Below, piece by piece: positions 16,841 through 24,255 of a stretch of 27,768 nucleotides of DNA. The notes beneath the pieces were generated by a model, which was not told the origin of the DNA, did not search any database, and saw only the letters and a program-made list of their open reading frames with translations. Location: the NCBI GenBank assembly GCA_900539505.1, contig UQCL01000023.1, forward strand, positions 1 to 27,768. Direction: 5' to 3'. The translations under genes were made by a program, and so were the position numbers. This DNA comes from an uncultured Campylobacter sp. Its GTDB lineage: Bacteria > Campylobacterota > Campylobacteria > Campylobacterales > Campylobacteraceae. How positions within the stretch are numbered: position 1 is the stretch's first letter; the number at the start of each line of letters is the position of its first letter.

Positions 16841-17651
16841 CTTCAAAAATCTCTTTTGATAAATCAAATTTCGTAGCAGCTCAAATCGCGCTATAAGTGC
16901 TCTTTTCTCTCATGCGCGCAGATACACCCCGCGCGGCGACATCCAGCCCCAATCACACCAAGAACGGTCTTACCTATTTTACCTTTTACCGCAGTGCGCA
17001 TTTTGCGCAGGCTTTGCATCTATGCAGCAGGTAAGCCCACGCGCGATATATTTATGAAACGTAGACCCACCCTTGCTCTACCTCGCTAGGTTATAACGAC
17101 TTTATTTGCGCGCTCGCTACGCTACTTTGCTCGGTAATGACCGATCACCACACTTTTACAGCGGCAGGCTCAGCATATCTTTTCGCGGCGGCGGTACGAT
17201 GTTTTGCAAAATACTACGCGATGCGGTAAATTTTAAAATTTAAACTCTACAAGCGCGACAGAGACCGCTTCACAAAACCCAGACCCGATCCAAAGATCAC
17301 GACACACACTTCATTACCCCTACTTTGCCACTTGCTACGAAATTTAACCGCTCTTGCGCAAATAAACACGATGAGTTTTACGCCGATGACTTCGAGCCGA
17401 ACGCCCATTCATGCCTCCACAGATGACAACATTAGCTAGCCGATGTGCACCTTTTAAATACACTTGTACCTTGCAAGCAATCAACGCTAGCTACGACGAG
17501 TACACGCACATATTAGTCGTAGCCATCCATAGCGTGTTTCGATCTACTTTGAGCTTTTACCGATCGGCTCGTTAAAAGGCGTAGATTCCGCGGATAAAAT
17601 CACTCTCGTAAAATTTCGGCTCGTAGCCGCGGGTAGCGGGTATTTGCTTTA
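16841..17651. other. Long stretch without a recognisable gene
   Basis: About 800 nt, with many stops in all frames. The best reading is a minus-strand frame of 53 codons at 17247-17408 (ATG 17408, GGAGG 5 nt upstream; tail includes EVCVVIFGSGLGFVKRS), which I do not recognise. Directly below the quinone reductase gene a short stop-bounded minus-strand frame reads RGYEPKFYESDFIRGIYAF. These may be fragments of decayed genes or chance. No RNA gene or repeat was identified. Confidence 0.45.
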
Positions 17652-18200
17652 CTAAATTTGATACTCGCCGGAGCTCAACTCGCCTCGCAAAAGCTTACCA
17701 AAGCGTGCGGTTGCAGCCTCTACGGCATCGTCGCCAAACTCTCCAGGCTCAAACCCGCTGCTGACAAACGGCACAGCAAAGTCCATCCCGCAGTAGTTTG
17801 CCGCGATCTTAAGCGGCGTTAAAATTTCATCCATGCTAAAGCCGATCGCGCCCTGTTTGGAGTACTCGCTAAGCGGCGTACTGGCGCTTAGCGCGAGCTG
17901 CAGGACCTTGCCCTTAAGCGCGCCGGAGCCCACCAGCTCGTGCGAAAAGACGATGTCGATATAGGCTTTTAGCATAGGCGGCACGTTTAGCCAGTACATC
18001 GGGTACAAAAATACGATGCGGTCGGCGCCCAATAGCGCTTCTTGCTCTGCGCGAGCGTCGATGCGCGTAGTATCGGTGCCGTAAAGTCCCTCCAAATGGC
18101 GCATCTTAGCGTCCGCGGCGAACTTTGCTACCTGCGACAAGGCTTTGTTTACACGTGAGGCGGCGAGATTTGGGTGCGATAAGATCACAAGCGTTTTCAT
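17652..18200 (-). CDS. NAD(P)H-dependent quinone oxidoreductase, flavodoxin-like fold
   Basis: FMN-dependent reductase of the MdaB/KefF-type flavodoxin_2 family that reduces quinones by two electrons and limits oxidative stress. The 182 residues start with MKTLVILSHPNLAASRVNKAL (a phosphate-binding FMN loop), have IVFLYPMYWLNVPPMLKAYID (62-82) around the flavin site, and VGSGALKGKVLQLALSAS (90-107). Length is typical for the family (about 175-195). ATG 18200 is preceded by AAAGGAAATAAG. It is divergent from the Bcp peroxiredoxin gene, a pairing that makes an oxidative-stress role reasonable but is only context. No KefC-type potassium channel is present. Confidence 0.88.
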   Translation of the reverse strand: MKTLVILSHPNLAASRVNKALSQVAKFAADAKMRHLEGLYGTDTTRIDARAEQEALLGADRIVFLYPMYWLNVPPMLKAYIDIVFSHELVGSGALKGKVLQLALSASTPLSEYSKQGAIGFSMDEILTPLKIAANYCGMDFAVPFVSSGFEPGEFGDDAVEAATARFGKLLRGELSSGEYQI

Positions 18201-18227
18201 CTTATTTCCTTTGTTAAAATTTGCAGA

Positions 18228-18233
18228 ATCATA
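18228..18233 (-). promoter_or_regulatory. Promoter of the quinone reductase gene
   Basis: On the minus strand TTTTTGACGA precedes TATGAT, 27 nt before the ATG at 18200. This T-rich lead plus -10 hexamer is the local sigma-70 layout. Confidence 0.55.
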
Positions 18234-18567
18234 TCGTCAAAAAGCTAAAAGTAGATTAAGAGGGGTTGTAAAAATGAAGAGTTGTTTTTTCTTGTGAGTA
18301 ACCGGAGTTTGCGTGGCACAATAGATACGAGGCGCTCTCGTACCATACTGCCTCAAGGCATGTGCAACAAAATGTTTTTACGCGTGCCGCAAAGCAAGCC
18401 CCTAGCCCGCTCTTGTCTGGAACGATCTCGCTTGCGATCCACCCGATCGCGTGCAGCCGCGGCGCAGGGCAAAATTTCATCCAAGCAAGGATAAATTTAT
18501 GAAAAAAGATTAAAATTTAGCCGCGATTTGGGCTACAAGCCCGAAATTTTCAAAAAAAGGACAAGAT
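18234..18567. other. Divergent intergenic region
   Basis: No convincing gene. Short frames exist on both strands (plus 18282-18494, minus 18256-18480) but they oppose each other, lack ribosome sites and look like no family I know. A small hairpin GGGCT-ACA-AGCCC lies at 18530-18542, close to the Bcp start, and could affect its leader. A decayed regulator is conceivable but not supported. Confidence 0.4.
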
Positions 18568-19095
18568 ATGCAGAGAAAAATACAGATCGAAGACGAGTTC
18601 AGCACAGAGGATCGCGAGCGTAAAATCACGCTGCAAGCGGGAGATGTGGCGCCCGAGTTTAGCTTGCAAAACGCCGACGGCGCGAGCGTCGCGCTAAAGG
18701 ACTTTGCGGGAAAAAAGGTCGCACTATATTTTTACCCCAAGGATAACACCCCCGGCTGCACGACCGAAGCATGCGAATTTAGCGCCGCGTACGATGATTT
18801 TATCGCCGCAGACTGCGTGATCGTCGGCATCAGCCCCGACAGCGCCAAATCCCACGCGGGCTTCATCGCCAAGCAGAGCCTAAAGCACATCCTGCTGAGC
18901 GATCCGCAGCACGAGGTAGCCAAGCTATACGGCGCGTGGCAGGTGCGCAAAAACTACGGGCGCGAGTATCTGGGAATCGTGCGCTCGACCTTTCTGATCG
19001 GTGCGGACGGCAAAATTTTAAAGGTCTATAAAAGCGTCAAGGCAAAGGATCACGCAGCAAAAGTGCTCGCGGATCTGCTAGCTGCGGGGAAGTAG
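18568..19095 (+). CDS. bcp: Thiol peroxidase, Bcp/PrxQ family
   Basis: Cytoplasmic thioredoxin-dependent peroxiredoxin that reduces hydrogen peroxide and organic hydroperoxides. Its 175 residues contain the AhpC/TSA thioredoxin fold with YFYPKDNTPGCTTEACEF. Cys64 is the peroxidatic cysteine and Cys69, five residues later, the resolving cysteine of atypical 2-Cys PrxQ enzymes. VGISPDSAKSH and RSTFLIGADGKI are further family segments. It is about 20 residues longer at the N-terminus than E. coli Bcp (156). The upstream ATG 18568 is kept because AAAGGACAAG precedes it. Followed by hairpins at 19107-19120 and 19166-19202. Confidence 0.93.
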   Translation: MQRKIQIEDEFSTEDRERKITLQAGDVAPEFSLQNADGASVALKDFAGKKVALYFYPKDNTPGCTTEACEFSAAYDDFIAADCVIVGISPDSAKSHAGFIAKQSLKHILLSDPQHEVAKLYGAWQVRKNYGREYLGIVRSTFLIGADGKILKVYKSVKAKDHAAKVLADLLAAGK

Positions 19096-19106
19096 AGCGC
19101 TAGGCG

Positions 19107-19120
19107 GCGCTTTGAAGCGC
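19107..19120 (+). terminator. Short GC hairpin after bcp
   Basis: GCGCTT-TG-AAGCGC is a perfect inverted repeat 12 nt after the bcp stop. No T-run follows directly, so termination is only possible, perhaps together with the larger hairpin at 19166. Confidence 0.3.
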
Positions 19121-19165
19121 GGCTCCGGCGCATTTGGGCGCTAAATTTTAATATGAAATTTACTA

Positions 19166-19202
19166 TGGAATTTCGGCGTCAAATTTAAGCGTCGAAATTC
19201 CA
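19166..19202. repeat. Inverted repeat forming a 13-bp stem
   Basis: TGGAATTTCGGCG (19166-19178) pairs with CGTCGAAATTCCA (19190-19202), with one G-U wobble and an 11-nt loop. It lies in the interval between convergent bcp and pepT and may act as a terminator or as a repeat element. Confidence 0.55.
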
Positions 19203-19620
19203 GCATTAAAATTTGGCCTTGAAATTTTGCCTTAAAATTCTGCCGCCCATTTGAAAATGAAATTTTGCCAGAAAATACGGCGTATTTGCGGATCATTAAA
19301 AATATAAAATTTGCCGCGGTTTAATGCGGCAGCGCTTCAAGATGACATTAATCGCGCCGTATGCAAAGAGCATTAAAGACGCGACAATAAGCGGGCTGTA
19401 AAGCACAGGACGCGGCAAAATTTTACAACGCGCTTTTTAAACCTAGTCAAGCCACGGGCCCAACAGAGCAAAGCAAAATTTCATAGCCGCATGGAATCCC
19501 GCTTGGCAAGATAAAATTTCACCTTGCCGGCGAAATTCTGCCGAGCAGGTAAAATTTCGCGGCGGAATGAATAAGCTAAATTTAAAATCAAATCTACGCG
19601 CGGAGTAGAAAGCGCCCGAG
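19203..19620. other. Gene-free interval with degenerate AAATTT-type repeats
   Basis: No gene. The stretch is filled with variants of GAAATTTTGCC (near 19218, 19233, 19259 and later, some as AAATTCTGCC), about a dozen AAATTT words in a little over 500 nt, mixed with GC-rich spacers. The convergent genes bcp and pepT end on either side, so this may be a shared termination zone. Confidence 0.5.
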
Positions 19621-20853
19621 CTAGGCTCGCGCCGCCGCCAGCGTTATGATCTGTTTAACGACTTCGCTCGCCGCTCTTAAAGAGCCTACGGGCAGATACT
19701 CGTAGATCGAGTGGAAATTGTGCCCGCCGGTAAAGAGGTTTGGGCACGGCAGTCCCTTCGCGGAGATAACGGCGCCGTCGTAGCCGCCTCGCATAGGCTT
19801 GATCTTAGGCTCGATATTTAGGCTTTTAAAAGCTTGCTTCGCAAAGCGTATCGCCGGCGCGTCGTCGTTTTTCAAAAAGCTATAGACGTTTTTGTAGCGG
19901 TCGTTTAGCGAAATTTCGATCCGATCGCCCCAGATCTCGCGAAGCCCGTCCGCAGTTTTTTGCAAAAATTCCATACGCTGCTCGTATCTTTTCTCGTCAA
20001 ATTCCCTCACGTCGATCTTTAGGACGGTCTTTGCGCTGTTGCCGCTAAGCTCCTTGACCCAAAAATAGCCATCCCTGCCCTCTGTGTATTCGGGCGCCTC
20101 GCCCGCAGGCAGCAGTGAGATGAACTTATGCGCCAAAAGCAAGGAATTTACGAGTTTGCCCTTGGCGTTCATCGGATGAGCGGACTGGCCTTTGAAGGTA
20201 ACGACGCAATCGCCCGCGTTCCAATTCTCGTAGATAAACTCGCCGATGCCGCAGCAATCAAGGCAGTAGCCAAAATCCGCGCCTACCTCGCTTACGTCCA
20301 GCGCCTTTGCCCCTAGCAAGCCCTGCTCCTCGTCCGGCACGAAGCAAGCGATTATCTCGCCGTGCTTGATCTGCGGATTTTGGACGAAAAATTCCAGCGC
20401 ATTCACGATCGCAGCGATCGCTGCCTTATCGTCGGCGCCTAGCAAGCTGGTGCCGTCCGTTACGATGATCGCGTCTCCTTTGTAATCCTGCAGCTCCTCA
20501 TTTTCGCTCTCTTTAAGATAGATCTCTAGCTCTTTGTTTAAGCAAATATCTCCGCCTTCGTATCTTACGATCTGAGCTTTGGTATCATTCGTCTGCTCGG
20601 CGCTGGTATCAAGGTGAGCGAAAAACGCTATGCTCGCAGCGGGCGCGTCTAAATTTGAAGGAATTTTAGCGATCAAAATCGACTTCTCGCTAAGGCTTAT
20701 ATTTTTTATGCCCAGAGCTTTGAGCTCGCTTTTTATGAGCTCTGCAAGCTCGAGCTCCTTGGGGTTTGAGGGCATTATGCCCGCTGCACCCGCGACCCTA
20801 TTCGTGGTGGTGTTAATTTTGGTGTAGTTTAAAAACCTCTGCACGATATCCAC
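19621..20853 (-). CDS. pepT: Peptidase T (tripeptidase)
   Basis: Zinc aminotripeptidase of family M20B that removes the N-terminal residue of tripeptides in the cytoplasm. The 410-residue product has the metal and catalytic motifs FFAHLDTS (His80, Asp82), LLGADDKA (Asp141), PDEEQG (Glu175/Glu176) and a C-terminal TGGHNFHS. Length fits the family (about 408). The frame is open further upstream to 20973, but that part overlaps the transporter gene. GTG 20853 (MDIVQRFLNY) follows AAAAGG and lies 11 nt after the transporter stop, like the other junctions of this operon. Last gene of the five-gene peptide and amino-acid-derivative operon. Confidence 0.94.
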   Translation of the reverse strand: MDIVQRFLNYTKINTTTNRVAGAAGIMPSNPKELELAELIKSELKALGIKNISLSEKSILIAKIPSNLDAPAASIAFFAHLDTSAEQTNDTKAQIVRYEGGDICLNKELEIYLKESENEELQDYKGDAIIVTDGTSLLGADDKAAIAAIVNALEFFVQNPQIKHGEIIACFVPDEEQGLLGAKALDVSEVGADFGYCLDCCGIGEFIYENWNAGDCVVTFKGQSAHPMNAKGKLVNSLLLAHKFISLLPAGEAPEYTEGRDGYFWVKELSGNSAKTVLKIDVREFDEKRYEQRMEFLQKTADGLREIWGDRIEISLNDRYKNVYSFLKNDDAPAIRFAKQAFKSLNIEPKIKPMRGGYDGAVISAKGLPCPNLFTGGHNFHSIYEYLPVGSLRAASEVVKQIITLAAARA

Positions 20854-20864
20854 AAATGAGCCTT

Positions 20865-22208
20865 TTACAAAATGAAAAATGCAATGACGCAGACAGATAG
20901 AAACATACCTAAAGCCGTTCTTTTGGCGATCTGAATAGGACTTACCATCGCAAGTCCCGCGCAAACGATGCAAGCGCCTGCAATCGGCGATGCGCTCCTG
21001 CCTAGCGCGCCGCTTATCGCAACCGCCATACCGAGCTTATCTTGCTCAAAGCCCAGCGCGTCCGCATGTACGGTCACGGCGGTGTTAAACGCCATCGACG
21101 CCGCATCTCCCGAGCCCGTTACGATGCCCATAAAAAACGGCACGAAGGTTCCGCCGAATTTTACGTAACCCTGCTCGTTTTTAAGCCACTCGATTACGAA
21201 ATCGATCGCTCCGCACGCGCTAAGACCCGCGACGAAGACGCCCGCTGCGATGATGATGCCTATGATCTCGGCATACGCGCTACCCATTCCTTTGAAAAAT
21301 TCCTTCGTAATTTTTTGAGGATTGGTCAGAGTAACGGCGATGGTGAGGATAGCACCCAGCAGCATCGCTTCGGCGACGCCCATCTTCGTCCATTTTAGGA
21401 AAGAGACCTGATTTAGGCTCGTGCCGCCGATTACCAAGATCACTAGAGGCACTAACGGCATAAGCGCGTATAAGACGTTTATCTTTTGAGGCTGCGCGTC
21501 TAAATTTGAACCATCGGCTGAATTTGACGCGGCGGAATTTGCGCCACCCTCCTTTTGTGCGAGATAATTCACCCCCTTGGTGTAGTCTTTGCAAACTATC
21601 GCCGTTATACTCATTACGATCAAAACCACGATCAAAGCGGTAATCGCGCTAGAAAACTGCACCCCGATAACGTCTTGAACCGTGTAGGATGGGTTGTGCG
21701 CCTTTACCATATCGGCGACAAATACGTTGTGCGCCGAGCCCGGGCTTAAAACGCTACCGAAAGTTCCCGCAAATACCGCAGCTCCCGCCATCTCCGGTTT
21801 AACGCCCGCAGCCATCATCACGGGGATCAGCGTAGCGCCGACCGCAGCCGAGCAGCCCGCAGCAGAGGGGATAGCGATATTGATAAAATATGTAAGCGCC
21901 ACGACGATAGGGATCAATAAAAATCCGATATTGCCGAGGGGTCTAGTGAGTAAATTTACAAGGGCGTGGTCGCAGCCGGTAAATTTCATCACGAAGGCAA
22001 AACCCATACTGGCGCATATCGCTTTAATAAGCCCCGCCTTAGTCATATACGAGGTAAAGGCGCCCAGCCCGTCCAGGGGCTTTAAACAAAGCACGCACAG
22101 CACCAAACCCACGCCGATAAGCACGGTTTTAGTATCCTTTTTCATGATTAGCAAAGCGACGACTGCAACGATACCCGCAAGCGCCAAAAATAACCTAAAC
22201 GTCTGCAC
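20865..22208 (-). CDS. dcuC: DcuC-type anaerobic C4-dicarboxylate transporter
   Basis: Inner-membrane carrier of 447 residues with about 11-12 hydrophobic helices, of the DcuC branch of the ion transporter superfamily. Known members exchange or export succinate, fumarate, malate and aspartate during anaerobic growth. Family-like segments are AIPSAAGCSAAVGATLIPVM, FGSVLSPGSAHNVF, IVTGSGDAASMAFNTAV and SGALGRSASPIAGA, the two hairpin-like substrate regions. A hydrophilic cytoplasmic loop rich in Ala, Ser and Asn lies near 220-240. The start is GTG 22208 behind AAAAGGAG, 11 nt after the pepE stop. Being inside a peptidase/amidohydrolase operon, the real substrate may be an aspartate-like product or an N-acyl amino acid rather than succinate. 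That is inference. Confidence 0.82.
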   Translation of the reverse strand: MQTFRLFLALAGIVAVVALLIMKKDTKTVLIGVGLVLCVLCLKPLDGLGAFTSYMTKAGLIKAICASMGFAFVMKFTGCDHALVNLLTRPLGNIGFLLIPIVVALTYFINIAIPSAAGCSAAVGATLIPVMMAAGVKPEMAGAAVFAGTFGSVLSPGSAHNVFVADMVKAHNPSYTVQDVIGVQFSSAITALIVVLIVMSITAIVCKDYTKGVNYLAQKEGGANSAASNSADGSNLDAQPQKINVLYALMPLVPLVILVIGGTSLNQVSFLKWTKMGVAEAMLLGAILTIAVTLTNPQKITKEFFKGMGSAYAEIIGIIIAAGVFVAGLSACGAIDFVIEWLKNEQGYVKFGGTFVPFFMGIVTGSGDAASMAFNTAVTVHADALGFEQDKLGMAVAISGALGRSASPIAGACIVCAGLAMVSPIQIAKRTALGMFLSVCVIAFFIL

Positions 22209-22219
22209 GATAACTCCTT

Positions 22220-22918
22220 TTAAATTTTAAATTTACTTCCCACGACGATGCGCGAGATCTCTTTTTTATACTCGAATTTCAGCACGTCCGCATGCCCCAT
22301 CACCTCGCACTCGTTTCCGTTTATCAAAAACGCGCTGCCCTCGGGCATAGCATAGACGCTGTCGTTTTGATTGACGATCAAAAACTCCTCCAGCCGCTCC
22401 TCCCTGCTCTCGCCGTTGTGGTTTGAAATTTTGCCGCTTATGAAGTGCGGATTGATCTGATACGGAAAGATCCCAAGAGCCACCGGCGAGGGCGGAAAGA
22501 CGATCGGCATATCGTTGGTAGTCATCATCGTCTTGCCTGCGACGTTTGCGCCGGCAGACCAGCCGAAATACGGCGTGCCGCCGTCTACGGCGTCTTTGAT
22601 CGCGCCTAAGAGATCAAATTTATAAAGCTCATTTAGCAGCACGAAGGTATTGCCGCCGCCGATGCAGATCGATTTGGCGTTTTTAACGGCGGCTTTCATA
22701 TCGGAAAAGTGGTGAATCGATCTGATATTGTTGCTCTCCAAGCAGTCCGCGACCTTCTGCTCGTATTGCTCGCTTGTGCGCCTAACGCCTGCAAACGGAA
22801 TGAATAAAATTTCATCCTCCCATAACCTGCCTAAAAATTCCCTGATCCACCCCTTGCAGTGGTTCAGATAGCCGCTGTCTTTGTAACTGGAAGCGCTTAG
22901 AAGTAGTACTTTTTTCAT
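22220..22918 (-). CDS. pepE: Dipeptidase E (aspartyl dipeptidase)
   Basis: Cytoplasmic serine peptidase of family S51 that cleaves Asp-X dipeptides, releasing aspartate. The 232 residues show CIGGGNTFVLLNEL (85-98) and the nucleophile elbow YFGWSAGANVAG (Ser121), followed by NPHFISG with the probable catalytic His158. Length matches E. coli PepE (229). Starts at ATG 22918, 10 nt after the upstream stop, with AAGGAAGG spanning the gap. It sits directly before the C4-dicarboxylate carrier, which suggests that aspartate released here feeds dicarboxylate metabolism. Confidence 0.92.
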   Translation of the reverse strand: MKKVLLLSASSYKDSGYLNHCKGWIREFLGRLWEDEILFIPFAGVRRTSEQYEQKVADCLESNNIRSIHHFSDMKAAVKNAKSICIGGGNTFVLLNELYKFDLLGAIKDAVDGGTPYFGWSAGANVAGKTMMTTNDMPIVFPPSPVALGIFPYQINPHFISGKISNHNGESREERLEEFLIVNQNDSVYAMPEGSAFLINGNECEVMGHADVLKFEYKKEISRIVVGSKFKI

Positions 22919-22928
22919 GCCGCCTTCC

Positions 22929-24245
22929 TTAAGCTTTGCCGTTTAGCTTATACGCGCAGCGCAGATACACGTCCACCCCAGCAAGCAGCGAGTCCTCGTC
23001 GAAGTCAAATTTGGCGTTGTGATGCCCCGCCGCAAGCGTCGTGCCGATCATCAGATATCCGCTCTTGCCGCCCGCATCCTGCACCGAGCGCATAAAATGC
23101 GCAAAATCCTCGCACGCGCCGAAATTTAGCTCCTTTACGATCTTATCGTTATCGATAAACGGCGACGCCTTCGCCGCATCCTCGTAAAGCTGCGTGGTGG
23201 CCTCGTCGCTATCGCCGCCTGCGGTGCCGCCCGTAACCTGCACGTCGTAGCTGACGCCGTAAATTTTAGAAACGCCCTCCACTATGTCCATGCATTTGGC
23301 CTTCATAAACTCATTCAGCTCCGTGCTTTCGCCGCGCGTCTCGCATGCAAGATAGCCGTTGGGCGCGATAACGTTGCGTCCTTCGCCCGCGCGCAGCACG
23401 CCGACGTTGATGCGCGTGACGCCGTCTGCGTGCCTCGTGATGCCGTGCATATCAAGCGCCATCTCGGCTGCGGCGAGCAGGGCGTTGGCTCCGTTTTGCG
23501 GCGCACCCGCTGCGTGAGCGGACTTACCCTTTAAATTTACGTCAAATTTAGTGGTCGCAAGCAGCTTTTTGGTACCGCAGATGATGCCTCTCATCGTGGT
23601 CGCCTGAAAGCCGATATGACCGCCCAGCAAGTAATCCACGCCCTTGGTAACGCCCGCAGCTTCCATACCCACGGCGCCTCTGGTGCCCTCCTCGGCGGTT
23701 TGGAAGATAAATCTAAATTTACCGCTAAAATCGTCTAGGCTCTGCGCGATCAGCTTTGCTAAAGCAAGCCCCATCGTGATATGCCCATCGTGCCCGCACG
23801 CATGCGTAATGCCGCTGATGTCGGAGCGAAAGCCCTCCTTAAAAGGGCGGTGATCCGCGTCCGTGCTCTCGGTCACGTCCACGCCGTCTATGTCAAATCT
23901 AAAAGCGACCGTCTTGCCCGCGCGCCCCGTGTTAATTTCGGCAACTAGACCCGTTAGCCCGTCCTCCATCGCATCAAGAAATTTTACCTGATCCGCGTTT
24001 AGCAGCTCTTTGGCGCGCTGCTTCGCCTTCTCGCAGGCATCCTTGCTGCCTACGCCCTGTCTGGCTTCGGCCTTTACCACCTCGCGACCGAGCTTTATCT
24101 CATAGCCCAGGCGCTGCATACGATCTGCGATAACCGCGGTCGTAAAAAAGGTAAACCAGCCCGTTTCGGGATGCGAGTGGAAAAACCTGCGATCCCCGAT
24201 CATCTCGCTTTTTAGCGCCTCTACTTTTTGTGCGATAGCATCCAT
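22929..24245 (-). CDS. AbgA-like M20D amidohydrolase
   Basis: Metal-dependent amidohydrolase of 438 residues that closely follows E. coli AbgA (436), one subunit of p-aminobenzoyl-glutamate hydrolase. Shared segments include RRFFHSHPETGW (19-30), LGREVV, AFRFDIDG, the metal cluster HACGHDGH (148-155), QTAEEGTRGA (182-191; catalytic Glu) and a terminal LAAGHHNAKFDFDE. The M20 lid domain lies in the middle (about 215-335). M20D enzymes hydrolyse N-acyl or N-aryl amino acids. There is no AbgB partner here; the next enzyme upstream is a different M20 branch. Substrate is therefore open: aminobenzoyl-glutamate or another N-substituted amino acid. ATG 24245 follows AAAGGAGAG, 10 nt from the previous stop. 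Confidence 0.85.
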   Translation of the reverse strand: MDAIAQKVEALKSEMIGDRRFFHSHPETGWFTFFTTAVIADRMQRLGYEIKLGREVVKAEARQGVGSKDACEKAKQRAKELLNADQVKFLDAMEDGLTGLVAEINTGRAGKTVAFRFDIDGVDVTESTDADHRPFKEGFRSDISGITHACGHDGHITMGLALAKLIAQSLDDFSGKFRFIFQTAEEGTRGAVGMEAAGVTKGVDYLLGGHIGFQATTMRGIICGTKKLLATTKFDVNLKGKSAHAAGAPQNGANALLAAAEMALDMHGITRHADGVTRINVGVLRAGEGRNVIAPNGYLACETRGESTELNEFMKAKCMDIVEGVSKIYGVSYDVQVTGGTAGGDSDEATTQLYEDAAKASPFIDNDKIVKELNFGACEDFAHFMRSVQDAGGKSGYLMIGTTLAAGHHNAKFDFDEDSLLAGVDVYLRCAYKLNGKA

Positions 24246-24255
24246 CTTCTCTCCT

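Noticed and set aside
18256..18494. Opposed short frames in the quinone reductase/bcp gap
   Set aside because: They overlap on opposite strands, lack ribosome sites and match no family I know.
18530..18542. GGGCT-ACA-AGCCC hairpin as a terminator or riboswitch
   Set aside because: Stem is only 5 bp, no T-run and no recognisable riboswitch core; mentioned only as a possible leader structure.
20854..20973. 40-residue N-terminal extension of PepT
   Set aside because: It lies inside the transporter gene in another frame; GTG 20853 has a ribosome site and gives the family length.
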